Of a stretch of DNA of 64,000 bases, positions 1 to 7,961 are shown one piece after another. The stretch covers positions 1,364,001 through 1,428,000 of the forward strand of contig NZ_JAHSTY010000001.1 of NCBI RefSeq assembly GCF_019145355.1. The letters run 5' to 3'. Made by a program: the position numbers and the translations under genes. The notes under the pieces are model-generated. The model worked only from the letters and a program-made list of their open reading frames with translations. It was not told the origin of the DNA and did no database searches. The first letter of the stretch is position 1. Each line of letters starts with the position of its first letter. Source of the DNA: Pseudomonas azadiae (GTDB taxonomy: Bacteria > Pseudomonadota > Gammaproteobacteria > Pseudomonadales > Pseudomonadaceae).

Positions 1-1
1 T

Positions 2-640
2 TTCAGCACGCGTTTTGATCCTGCCTTATTAGCGGCGGATGATTTTCAGCGCAGTGCGGTGCCGCCGCCGGCCAGCATCCAACGTTCGGTGGCCAAGCGC
101 CAGGCCGAGTTCCTGGCCGGCCGACTCTGCGCGCGCGCTGCGCTGCAACAGCTCGATCATCTCGACTGCATCCCCGCCATCGGCGAAGACCGTGCGCCGG
201 TGTGGCCTGCGCCTATCAGTGGCTCGATCACCCACAGCACCGGGCATGCCGCGGCGATTGTCGGGCACAAGGCGCAATGGCGCGGGCTGGGGATGGACCT
301 GGAAAATGTGCTGTCACTGGAGCGGGCCGAGCGCCTGGCCGGGGAAATTCTGACGGCCGTGGAATTGCAGCGCATGGGCACGCTGGACCGCGAGCAGATC
401 GCTTTGTTGGTGACGCTGACGTTTTCGGCCAAGGAAAGCCTGTTCAAGGCGCTGTATCCGATCGTGGGCAAGCGCTTTTACTTTGAGCATGCCGAGGTGT
501 TGGAGTGGTCAGAGGCCGGGCATATAAGGCTGCGGTTACTGACAGACCTGTCGGATGAGTGGTGCCATGGCAAGGAACTGGCTGGGCAGTTTGCGGTGGA
601 TGAGGGTCAGTTGTTGAGCCTGGTGGCTGTCGGCGCCTGA
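2..640 (+). CDS. pcpS: 4'-phosphopantetheinyl transferase (5' truncated by window edge)
   Basis: Sfp/EntD-type enzyme that moves the phosphopantetheine arm of CoA onto carrier proteins of fatty acid, siderophore and polyketide synthesis. The reading frame is open from base 2, so the N-terminus lies outside the window. The two family signatures are visible: GMDLENV (magnesium-binding G-x-D) near 292-312 and FSAKESLFKALYP (F-S-x-K-E-S-x-x-K) near 421-459. The gene ends 80 bases before the convergent sensor kinase, with an inverted repeat between them. A pcpS gene close to nrdA and a two-component system also occurs in P. aeruginosa as I remember it, which is the basis for the symbol. Confidence 0.88.
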   Translation, partial: FSTRFDPALLAADDFQRSAVPPPASIQRSVAKRQAEFLAGRLCARAALQQLDHLDCIPAIGEDRAPVWPAPISGSITHSTGHAAAIVGHKAQWRGLGMDLENVLSLERAERLAGEILTAVELQRMGTLDREQIALLVTLTFSAKESLFKALYPIVGKRFYFEHAEVLEWSEAGHIRLRLLTDLSDEWCHGKELAGQFAVDEGQLLSLVAVGA

Positions 641-646
641 TAGATC

Positions 647-720
647 GCTATCGCAGGCAAGCCAGCTCCCACATTGGAATGCATTTCAAATGTGGGAGCG
701 GGCTTGCTCGCGAAAGCGGT
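647..720. repeat. REP-type inverted pair
   Basis: Two REP-like modules face each other: TATCGCAGGCAAGCCAGCTC on the left and GTGGGAGCGGGCTTGCTCGC on the right. The pair lies in the gap between two convergent genes. The same core recurs at least ten times in this window. Confidence 0.8.
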
Positions 721-721
721 A

Positions 722-2332
722 TCAGGGTTTGCCCTGATCCCTGGGCCAGCTCAGGCTGAAGCACGCCCCACCCAGATTATTGCTCTTGCCGATCAGCGCC
801 CGCCCGCCGTGCCAGTAGATGATCCGCCGCACGATCGACAACCCCAGGCCATGCCCACCCGAGGCGCGCGTGCGGCTGTCGTCCAGGCGCAGGAACGGCG
901 TGAAGATGCGCTCCCAGGCGCTTTCCGGCACGCCCGGGCCGTCGTCTTCCACATCGATGCGGCAACGCACCTGGCCCACCTGATAACTGATCAAGACCTG
1001 CCCCTGGGCGTGGCGCATGGCATTGCTCACCAGGTTCTGCAGGGCACGGTGCAGGTAACGCGGCTCGGCGTCGACCCAGGCGTCATCCCAATGCGCCGAA
1101 GACAGGCAGATACCACGGGCCACCTTGATCTGCGCACGCAGTGGCGATAATTCGCCGATCACTTGATCAAGCAAGGCATTGAGGTCGACCCGCTGGAAAT
1201 TCAGCGCCGGCGAGCCTTGTTCCAGGCGCGCGTAAGTGAGCATTTCGTCGACCAGGCCATCGAGGTCCTGGATATCGCTGTCCATGCCTTCCAGGTATTT
1301 ACGCCGCGCCTCGGCGGTGGTGGCATCGCCGACCATCTCCAGGCCGAAACGCAGGCGCGCCACCGGAGTGCGCAGTTCGTGGGACACCGCGCGCACCAGT
1401 TCGCGCTGGATCGCCAGCAGCTGCTGCAAGTGCTCGGCCATGCCATTGAACGCTGCGGCCAGGCGCCCTACCGAGTCGGCGCCGCGAGCCGCTACGCGAA
1501 CTTCCAGGTTGCCCTGGGCGATGCGGGTGGCGGCGGCTTCCAGGCCCTTCAAACGGCGCTCCAGCTGACGCACCAACAGATAGACGATCAAACCGATCAG
1601 GGTCAACCCGATCAAGGCGATCAGGATCAGCCAGTGCGCCGGGTAAGGGTTCATCTGATACAGCGGACCGATTTCCAGCACCCACGGCGTACCGACCATC
1701 CCGGCAAACACCCGGATCGAATCGCCGCCCTTGCCAAGGGCCATTACCGTATCGCCTTCCGATACACGACGGCGCTGGTCTTCGTCCATATCGGCCTGGT
1801 CGAGGGTCATCAGGTGCATGTCGAAGCCAAACCCCTTGGCTTCTTTTATATCCGCCAGGCGCTGTGGCTGCTCGGCCACCGGGAAGCGCACCAGTTCATC
1901 GGCGAGCAAATAGATCGTCGCGCGCGCCAGTTGCTCGCTGATCTGCTGCACTTCGCCTTCGAGCACAAGCTGCTCCTGGCCACCGACCCAGCGCAATACC
2001 CGCGCAGCGTGAGGGCCGGTCTGCTCCACCAGCACCTGGCCGCGTTGCAGGCGATTGCGCTGGCTCAGGTCCAGCGGCGTATCGGCGAGGGCGCGCAATG
2101 CCAGCGGAATTCCCAGCAACCGCTCCCACACCGCCAGGGCGCGTTGGCGTTCGATGGCGCTCATGGGTTGCAAGTTGTCGCCCATGAGGGCAAAGGTGCC
2201 GTGGGCCAGGCGTTCGCGGTATTGGCCGCTGCGCACTTCGTTGAGCAGGTGCAACGCCAGCACGCCGAGCAGCGCCACGAGGATCAACGCGGCGCACATG
2301 CCGCCGTAGATGCGCAGGAAAATCGAGTTCAC
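722..2332 (-). CDS. rstB: Sensor histidine kinase, RstB-like
   Basis: Membrane-bound sensor kinase of 536 residues, partner of the response regulator upstream. It has an N-terminal membrane helix (about residues 5-29), a periplasmic domain of about 190 residues, a second helix (about 225-248), a HAMP segment, the H-box SHELRTPVARL with the phosphorylated His near 317, an N-box (LVSNAMRH) and ATP-lid glycines (DDGPGVPE, GHGLGLSIV). I chose a GTG start at 2332 because it overlaps the regulator's stop (GTGA), the usual coupling; the longer open frame upstream lies inside the regulator. The signal sensed is unknown. Assignment to RstB rests on the partner's similarity to E. coli RstA. Confidence 0.85.
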   Translation of the reverse strand: MNSIFLRIYGGMCAALILVALLGVLALHLLNEVRSGQYRERLAHGTFALMGDNLQPMSAIERQRALAVWERLLGIPLALRALADTPLDLSQRNRLQRGQVLVEQTGPHAARVLRWVGGQEQLVLEGEVQQISEQLARATIYLLADELVRFPVAEQPQRLADIKEAKGFGFDMHLMTLDQADMDEDQRRRVSEGDTVMALGKGGDSIRVFAGMVGTPWVLEIGPLYQMNPYPAHWLILIALIGLTLIGLIVYLLVRQLERRLKGLEAAATRIAQGNLEVRVAARGADSVGRLAAAFNGMAEHLQQLLAIQRELVRAVSHELRTPVARLRFGLEMVGDATTAEARRKYLEGMDSDIQDLDGLVDEMLTYARLEQGSPALNFQRVDLNALLDQVIGELSPLRAQIKVARGICLSSAHWDDAWVDAEPRYLHRALQNLVSNAMRHAQGQVLISYQVGQVRCRIDVEDDGPGVPESAWERIFTPFLRLDDSRTRASGGHGLGLSIVRRIIYWHGGRALIGKSNNLGGACFSLSWPRDQGKP

Positions 2333-3054
2333 AGTGGCATGTCGGCGCAGGCTTCGGGCACGAACAGGTAGCCTTTGCTGCGAATGGTCTTGATCAGGCG
2401 CGGGTGGATAGGATCGTCGCCGATTTTCGGGCGAATCCGGGAGATGCGCACGTCGATGGAGCGGTCCTGGCCGTCGTAGCCGATGCCGCGCAGGGCGATG
2501 AAGATTTCTTCGCGGGAAAGGATGCGCCCGGCATTCGCCACCAGCAGCCACAGCAGGTCGAATTCGGCGCTGGTCAGTTCGATACCGGCAGCGTTCAGCC
2601 AGGCTTCGCGCAGGGCGTTGTCCACCACCAAGGGGCCGAACTGCAGGCGGCGCTGATTTTCCACGACTACCGGTTCCACCGGTTCGCTGCGTCGCAGCAA
2701 GGCCTGGATGCGCGCCAGCAGCAAACGCGGGCGCACGGGTTTGCACACGTAGTCGTCGGCGCCCATGTCCAGGCCCAGCACCTGGTCCATGTCGTCGGTG
2801 CGCGCGGTGAGCATCAGGATCACACCGTCATAGCGCTTGCGCACTTTGCGGCAAATGCTCAGGCCGTCTTCGCCGGGCAGCATCAGGTCGAGGATCACCA
2901 GGTCCGGCTGCTCGGCGATGATGCGCGCCGCCGCCAACGCGCCGTCGCCTTCCACCGAGACCCGCAGACCGTGGCTTTGCAGGTATTCGCGGGTCAGTTC
3001 GGCCAGTCGCTCGTCATCTTCGACGATCAGGATTTGCCAGGCTTCTTGCTCCAT
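2329..3054 (-). CDS. rstA: OmpR-family response regulator, RstA-like
   Basis: DNA-binding response regulator of 241 residues. The receiver domain (about 7-120) shows the acidic pair VEDDE, the phospho-acceptor Asp in LVILDLMLPGEDG and the conserved Lys in YVCKPVRP. The C-terminal winged helix (about 140-235) ends in the OmpR-type IKTIRSKGYLF. Wording such as ALRGIGYDGQDRSIDVRISRIR closely recalls E. coli RstA. It overlaps the kinase gene by 4 bases, so the two are co-translated. A large REP pair separates it from the divergent nrdA promoter region. Confidence 0.88.
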   Translation of the reverse strand: MEQEAWQILIVEDDERLAELTREYLQSHGLRVSVEGDGALAAARIIAEQPDLVILDLMLPGEDGLSICRKVRKRYDGVILMLTARTDDMDQVLGLDMGADDYVCKPVRPRLLLARIQALLRRSEPVEPVVVENQRRLQFGPLVVDNALREAWLNAAGIELTSAEFDLLWLLVANAGRILSREEIFIALRGIGYDGQDRSIDVRISRIRPKIGDDPIHPRLIKTIRSKGYLFVPEACADMPL

Positions 3055-3097
3055 GCGCTACCTCATTGTTATTGGAAAATGGTCAGGCCGGCGCAGT

Positions 3098-3197
3098 TTC
3101 AAATGTGGGAGCGGGCTTGCTCGCGAAAGCGGTGGATCAGTTAGCACACCTATAACTGACACACCGCTTTCGCGAGCAAGCCCGCTCCCACATTAGA
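3098..3197. repeat. REP-type inverted pair, near-perfect long palindrome
   Basis: The arms AAATGTGGGAGCGGGCTTGC and its complement (GCAAGCCCGCTCCCACATT) flank a centre containing CGCGAAAGCGGTG and CACCGCTTTCGCG. The whole unit could fold into one long hairpin. It lies between the divergent rstA and nrdA genes. Confidence 0.85.
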
Positions 3198-3446
3198 TCT
3201 CCACCGGCCATACCCTGATTGTCATGTTTTGAGGGCATAACAGTGGCTGATTGTAGCCATGCTCCAAGCCTCAAACACAAGCCGGGAAATGCATTCGGTG
3301 AACGCGTTTTTTTGTGATAGGGTTCGCGCCCTTCGAAAATGACCAGGTTGTTTTGAGCCCGAAACATTTAATGACAAACGGTGCAATCCAGCAGCAATGC
3401 GGCCTACACGCCCATTCGACCTTTCTTACACATTTTACCCACAGCG

Positions 3447-3455
3447 TTATCCACA
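3447..3455 (+). promoter_or_regulatory. DnaA box
   Basis: TTATCCACA matches the high-affinity DnaA consensus exactly, and a degenerate copy (TTTACCCACA) lies about 13 bases upstream. It is about 280 bases before nrdA. DnaA control of class I ribonucleotide reductase is known in E. coli; that it acts here is inference. Confidence 0.55.
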
Positions 3456-3482
3456 GGTTACTGCGTTGCTAACCCCTCGAAA

Positions 3483-3530
3483 ACGCATTATCTTGTACCT
3501 CGGCTCTTCAAGAGACCCTACATGTAGGGT
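3483..3530 (+). promoter_or_regulatory. Pair of NrdR boxes upstream of nrdA
   Basis: The second box, ACCCTACATGTAGGGT at 3515-3530, is a perfect 16-base palindrome that fits the published NrdR consensus (acaCwAtATaTwGtgt) at the conserved positions. A weaker box, ACGCATTATCTTGTAC at 3483-3498, lies 32 bases upstream, three helical turns away, the usual spacing for NrdR pairs. NrdR represses ribonucleotide reductase genes when dATP is high. Confidence 0.75.
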
Positions 3531-3734
3531 TTTTGATGCAAGCGCCCAACCACACAAGCAGCTCGAAATTCAAGCGTTTTATTGCTAGCGCAGCGTTGAA
3601 CCAAACGATTTTCAGTAGACCCAACCGCTCACGCGGATGGCAGCTGTTTTTCATCCAAGACATGGAAAACGGTACGGGTGTTGCAGGAAAGCCTGGCACT
3701 CGCAATCAAATATAGAACGTGGAGACAACCCCCC

Positions 3735-6632
3735 ATGCAAACCGACACAACTCGCGAGAACCCGCAAGGCTCCGTGCCGCAGGCCGCTGATTCGAACCAG
3801 GATCTGGCCGCCACCGCACCTGGCCAACTGCGCGTGATCAAGCGTAACGGCACTGTCGTTCCTTACACCGATGACAAAATTACCGTCGCTATCACCAAAG
3901 CGTTTCTTGCAGTTGAAGGCGGCACCGCTGCCGCTTCGTCGCGCATCCACGACACCGTCGCGCGCCTGACCGAACAGGTCACCGCGACCTTCAAACGTCG
4001 CATGCCTTCGGGCGGCACCATCCACATCGAAGAAATCCAGGACCAGGTCGAACTGGCCCTGATGCGTGCCGGCGAACAGAAAGTCGCCCGCGACTACGTG
4101 ATCTACCGTGATTCGCGCGCCAAGGAGCGTGCCGTACGCACTCCAGCCGAAGAGGCTGCCGTACAGGCGCACCCGTCGATCCGCATCACCCTGGCCGACG
4201 GCAGCTTCGCGCCGCTGGACCTGGGCCGTCTGAACACCATCATCACCGAGGCCTGCGAAGGCCTGGAAGAAGTCGACGGCGACCTGATCCAGCGCGAAAC
4301 CCTGAAGAACCTGTACGACGGCGTGGCCCTGACCGACGTCAACACCGCCCTGGTGATGACCGCCCGTACCCTGGTTGAACGCGAGCCGAACTACTCGTTC
4401 GTGACCGCGCGCCTGCTGATGGACACCCTGCGTGCCGAAGGCCTGGGCTTCCTGGGCGTGGCCGACAGCGCCACCCACCACGAGATGGCCGACCTGTACG
4501 CCAAGGCCCTGCCGGCCTACATCGCCAAGGGTATCGAATTCGAATTGCTGAACCCGATCCTGGCCACCTTCGACCTGGAAAAACTCGGCAAGGCGATCAA
4601 CCACGAGCGCGACCAGCAGTTCACCTACCTGGGCCTGCAGACCCTGTACGACCGTTACTTCATCCACAAGGACGGTATCCGCTTCGAACTGCCGCAAGTG
4701 TTCTTCATGCGCGTGGCCATGGGCCTGGCGATTGAAGAGAAGCACAAGGAAGACCGCGCGATCGAGTTCTACAACCTGTTGTCGTCCTTCGACTACATGT
4801 CGTCGACCCCCACCCTGTTCAACGCCGGCACCCTGCGTCCACAGCTGTCGAGCTGCTACCTGACCACCGTGCCGGATGACCTGTCGGGCATCTACCACGC
4901 GATCCACGACAACGCCATGTTGTCCAAATTCGCCGGCGGCCTGGGCAACGACTGGACCCCGGTGCGTGCACTGGGTTCGTACATCAAGGGCACCAATGGT
5001 AAATCCCAGGGCGTTGTGCCGTTCCTGAAAGTGGTGAACGACACCGCCGTTGCCGTGAACCAGGGTGGCAAGCGCAAAGGCGCTGTGTGTGCCTACCTGG
5101 AAACCTGGCACATGGACATTGAAGAGTTCATCGAGCTGCGCAAGAACACCGGTGATGACCGTCGTCGTACCCACGACATGAACACCGCCAACTGGATCCC
5201 TGACCTGTTCATGAAGCGCGTCTTCGATGACGGCCAGTGGACCCTGTTCTCGCCGTCCGAAGTACCGGACCTGCACGACCTGACCGGCAAGGCCTTCGAA
5301 GAACGCTACGAGTACTACGAAGCCCTGGCCCAGTACCCTGGCAAGATCAAGCTGTTCAAGACCATCCAGGCCAAAGACCTGTGGCGCAAGATGCTGTCGA
5401 TGCTGTTCGAAACCGGCCACCCATGGCTGACCTTCAAGGACCCGTGCAACCTGCGCAGCCCGCAGCAGCACGTGGGCGTGGTCCACAGCTCGAACCTGTG
5501 CACCGAGATCACCTTGAACACCAACAAGGACGAGATCGCCGTCTGCAACCTGGGCTCGATCAACCTGCCGAACCACATCGTCGACGGCAAGCTGGACACC
5601 GTGAAGCTTGCGCGCACCGTCAACACCGCCGTGCGCATGCTCGATAACGTCATCGACATCAACTACTACTCGGTGCCACAGGCGCAGAACTCCAACTTCA
5701 AGCACCGCCCGGTCGGCCTGGGCATCATGGGCTTCCAGGACGCGTTGTACCTCCAGCACATTCCTTACGGTTCGGATGCGGCGGTCGAGTTCGCCGACAA
5801 GTCCATGGAAGCGGTCAGCTACTACGCGATCCAGGCTTCCTGCGACCTGGCCGACGAGCGCGGCGCCTACGAGACGTTCCAGGGCTCGCTGTGGTCCAAG
5901 GGCATCCTGCCGCTGGACTCGCAACAGATCCTGATCGAACAGCGTGGCCAGAAGTACATCGACGTTGACCTGAACGAGTCCCTGGACTGGGCGCCGGTAC
6001 GTGCCCGTGTGCAAAAAGGTATTCGTAACTCCAACATCATGGCCATCGCACCGACCGCGACCATCGCCAACATCACCGGCGTATCGCAGTCGATCGAACC
6101 GACCTACCAGAACCTGTATGTGAAATCGAACCTGTCGGGCGAATTCACCGTGATCAACCCGTACCTGGTTCGCGACCTCAAGGCCCGCGGCCTGTGGGAC
6201 TCGGTCATGATCAACGACCTGAAGTACTACGACGGTTCGGTGCAGCAGATCGAGCGCATCCCGCAAGAGCTCAAGGAGCTCTACGCGACCGCCTTCGAAG
6301 TGGACACCAAATGGATCGTTGACGCCGCCAGCCGTCGTCAGAAGTGGATCGACCAGGCGCAGTCGCTGAACCTCTACATCGCCGGCGCTTCGGGCAAGAA
6401 GCTCGACGTGACCTACCGCATGGCCTGGTACCGTGGCCTGAAAACCACCTACTACCTCCGTGCCCTGGCCGCGACCAGCACCGAGAAGTCGACCATCAAC
6501 ACCGGCAAGCTGAATGCGGTGTCCAGCGGCGGCAACCACGGTGATGATTCGGTACTCGCTGCTCCAGCCGGCCCGGCCCCCGTGCCAAAGGCCTGCGCCA
6601 TCGATGAGCCGGATTGCGAAGCTTGCCAATAA
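3735..6632 (+). CDS. nrdA: Ribonucleoside-diphosphate reductase class Ia, alpha subunit
   Basis: Large catalytic subunit (965 residues) that reduces ribonucleoside diphosphates using a radical from NrdB. The N-terminus carries two ATP-cone domains (about 30-120 and 140-225), as in P. aeruginosa NrdA. The barrel holds the radical cysteine in NLCTE (near residue 587), the redox cysteines in LSSCYL (near 372) and AVCNLGS, and the protein ends in the shuttle pair C-E-A-C-Q. The ATG at 3735 is used because it follows GGAG at 3721-3724 and gives the family N-terminus. A strong terminator follows directly, so it is transcribed alone; nrdB lies about 40 kb away. Confidence 0.97.
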   Translation: MQTDTTRENPQGSVPQAADSNQDLAATAPGQLRVIKRNGTVVPYTDDKITVAITKAFLAVEGGTAAASSRIHDTVARLTEQVTATFKRRMPSGGTIHIEEIQDQVELALMRAGEQKVARDYVIYRDSRAKERAVRTPAEEAAVQAHPSIRITLADGSFAPLDLGRLNTIITEACEGLEEVDGDLIQRETLKNLYDGVALTDVNTALVMTARTLVEREPNYSFVTARLLMDTLRAEGLGFLGVADSATHHEMADLYAKALPAYIAKGIEFELLNPILATFDLEKLGKAINHERDQQFTYLGLQTLYDRYFIHKDGIRFELPQVFFMRVAMGLAIEEKHKEDRAIEFYNLLSSFDYMSSTPTLFNAGTLRPQLSSCYLTTVPDDLSGIYHAIHDNAMLSKFAGGLGNDWTPVRALGSYIKGTNGKSQGVVPFLKVVNDTAVAVNQGGKRKGAVCAYLETWHMDIEEFIELRKNTGDDRRRTHDMNTANWIPDLFMKRVFDDGQWTLFSPSEVPDLHDLTGKAFEERYEYYEALAQYPGKIKLFKTIQAKDLWRKMLSMLFETGHPWLTFKDPCNLRSPQQHVGVVHSSNLCTEITLNTNKDEIAVCNLGSINLPNHIVDGKLDTVKLARTVNTAVRMLDNVIDINYYSVPQAQNSNFKHRPVGLGIMGFQDALYLQHIPYGSDAAVEFADKSMEAVSYYAIQASCDLADERGAYETFQGSLWSKGILPLDSQQILIEQRGQKYIDVDLNESLDWAPVRARVQKGIRNSNIMAIAPTATIANITGVSQSIEPTYQNLYVKSNLSGEFTVINPYLVRDLKARGLWDSVMINDLKYYDGSVQQIERIPQELKELYATAFEVDTKWIVDAASRRQKWIDQAQSLNLYIAGASGKKLDVTYRMAWYRGLKTTYYLRALAATSTEKSTINTGKLNAVSSGGNHGDDSVLAAPAGPAPVPKACAIDEPDCEACQ

Positions 6633-6666
6633 GCTGAGCCGGTTGCGGGTTTGATTACCCGGAGCT

Positions 6667-6717
6667 GAAAACCCCGATAGACCCTGGATACAGTTGGGTT
6701 TATCGGGGTTTTCTTTT
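6667..6717 (+). terminator. Rho-independent terminator of nrdA
   Basis: The stem AAAACCCCGATA pairs with TATCGGGGTTTT around a short loop and is followed by T-rich sequence, 35 bases after the nrdA stop. Confidence 0.85.
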
Positions 6718-6727
6718 TGCCGGCGAT

Positions 6728-7789
6728 TTAAACAAATACCGTCACGATACCCGGCCTTGGAGCGCCACCGCGCTCACCCCACAACTCCACCTGATTGCCA
6801 ATCACCGCCATGGAATGGCCGCTGTACTCCACGGTGCCCACCTTCCCCGCCGCCAGGTCGCTATGGCTGCCTTGCCGGTAGTGGTTTTTCAAGCCCAATC
6901 GATGCAACCCCTCACGCGTGTGCTCCCCGTCGTTCAAGCTCTTCAATGCATCCATGAAACTTCTCTGGGCATTGCTATCGTTTTCGCGAGGACCACCGGA
7001 GTTACCCTCTATCTGAGCCCGCTTGGCACTCGCGGCGTACATGAAGTTGGCGTCCGTCATCATCTGCGGATCATCCCCCTTGAAGCGCGCTTCCCGGGCG
7101 GCGAGCTGCAATTCGCCCTTGGACAGATACAGCTTGAAGCCATCGCGCATGGTCACGTCATAGCCATCCCCGCGCTCCTTGACTTCCTTGAAGACGTCGG
7201 TTGGTTTCTGGCCAAAATGCATCATCGCGGCCTTTATCGAAGACACCGTGACGCAGTTGCCATCCGGCCCCTGACTGAAGCCGCTCCAGATATTGTCGGG
7301 TTTTTTCCCCGGATTGCTGTTGTCAGGTTTGTAGTTGAAGTACCTGGCCCCCTCCGTAATGGGCTTGTTGCTCATGGATTCCCGAGGGCCAAAATCACTG
7401 CGCGGCATGCTCGGGCCACCACCACCACCACCACCACCTGGCGGGACTGAGGGCGGTCCGGGTGGCGTCTCGTCTTCTTCAGGAAACAATGCCTTCAGCA
7501 GGCGCCTGAGGAACTCAAGAAGCCCTTCATTCGCCTCATCGATCAGCTTGTTAAGGATTTCCTTGAATTTTGCGTCGCCCAATTGCTCGCGCAGCGCGTG
7601 CAATTTATCGCGCGTGTCTTGAACCGTTTGGGTCTTGCCTGCTTGCTGCGCATCAAACAGTTCGTTGAGCAACTTTTTGACCGCGGTCGCTTTGGCAACG
7701 GGCGTGACCGGTGTCGACGCCCATTGTCCCGCACCTGACACAGGCGTTGCGCGTGCGCCACCTGATCCGAACATCCCAACACTCGACAT
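6728..7789 (-). CDS. Hypothetical protein, candidate cysteine-protease-like effector
   Basis: 353 residues, no family assigned with certainty. The first 42 residues contain no Asp or Glu and are rich in Ser, Gly, Thr and Ala, as in many type III secretion signals. A helical segment follows (about 35-100), then a Pro/Gly linker with eight glycines in a row encoded by an (ACC)n-type repeat at 7417-7440. The C-terminal half has DGNCVTVSSIKAAM and, near the end, YSGHSMAVIGN, an arrangement compatible with a papain- or transglutaminase-like Cys-His(-Asn) site. It lies alone, convergent with nrdA and downstream of the flgE terminator. An AAGGGG Shine-Dalgarno precedes the ATG. Function is inferred only. 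Confidence 0.6.
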   Translation of the reverse strand: MSSVGMFGSGGARATPVSGAGQWASTPVTPVAKATAVKKLLNELFDAQQAGKTQTVQDTRDKLHALREQLGDAKFKEILNKLIDEANEGLLEFLRRLLKALFPEEDETPPGPPSVPPGGGGGGGGPSMPRSDFGPRESMSNKPITEGARYFNYKPDNSNPGKKPDNIWSGFSQGPDGNCVTVSSIKAAMMHFGQKPTDVFKEVKERGDGYDVTMRDGFKLYLSKGELQLAAREARFKGDDPQMMTDANFMYAASAKRAQIEGNSGGPRENDSNAQRSFMDALKSLNDGEHTREGLHRLGLKNHYRQGSHSDLAAGKVGTVEYSGHSMAVIGNQVELWGERGGAPRPGIVTVFV

Positions 7790-7916
7790 ATCTGGCCCCT
7801 TGATTGGCGAACCTCTCAGGTTCTGGTCCGATCAGTGGCAAGACAGAGGCTGGGCGTTCCTTGGCAGGCAATTCAGCGCATAACCTTATGGGTCGCCGGT
7901 TGTTTTCTTACGCGCA

Positions 7917-7947
7917 CAAAAAACCCCTCTTACGAGGGGTTTCTTGT
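7917..7947 (-). terminator. Rho-independent terminator of flgBCDE
   Basis: On the minus strand AAACCCCTCGTAAGAGGGGT forms a tight hairpin followed by a T run, about 15 bases after the flgE stop. It ends the flgBCDE transcript before flgF-type genes, which are not present here. Confidence 0.85.
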
Positions 7948-7961
7948 GGAGCGCCGATGCA

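Noticed and set aside
1163..2371. A 402-codon plus-strand open frame across the sensor kinase gene
   Set aside because: The minus-strand frame carries all histidine kinase boxes; the plus frame has none.
3098..3197. Long palindromes considered as rho-independent terminators or as CRISPR repeats
   Set aside because: They lack T runs at the stem end and recur as paired dispersed units with variable centres, not as an array with equal spacers; they are REP-type elements.
3651..6629. A 992-codon open frame on the minus strand opposite nrdA
   Set aside because: nrdA is certain and its GC-rich third positions keep the antisense frame open. The antisense protein is Val/Gly/His/Gln-rich low-complexity sequence with no family motif.
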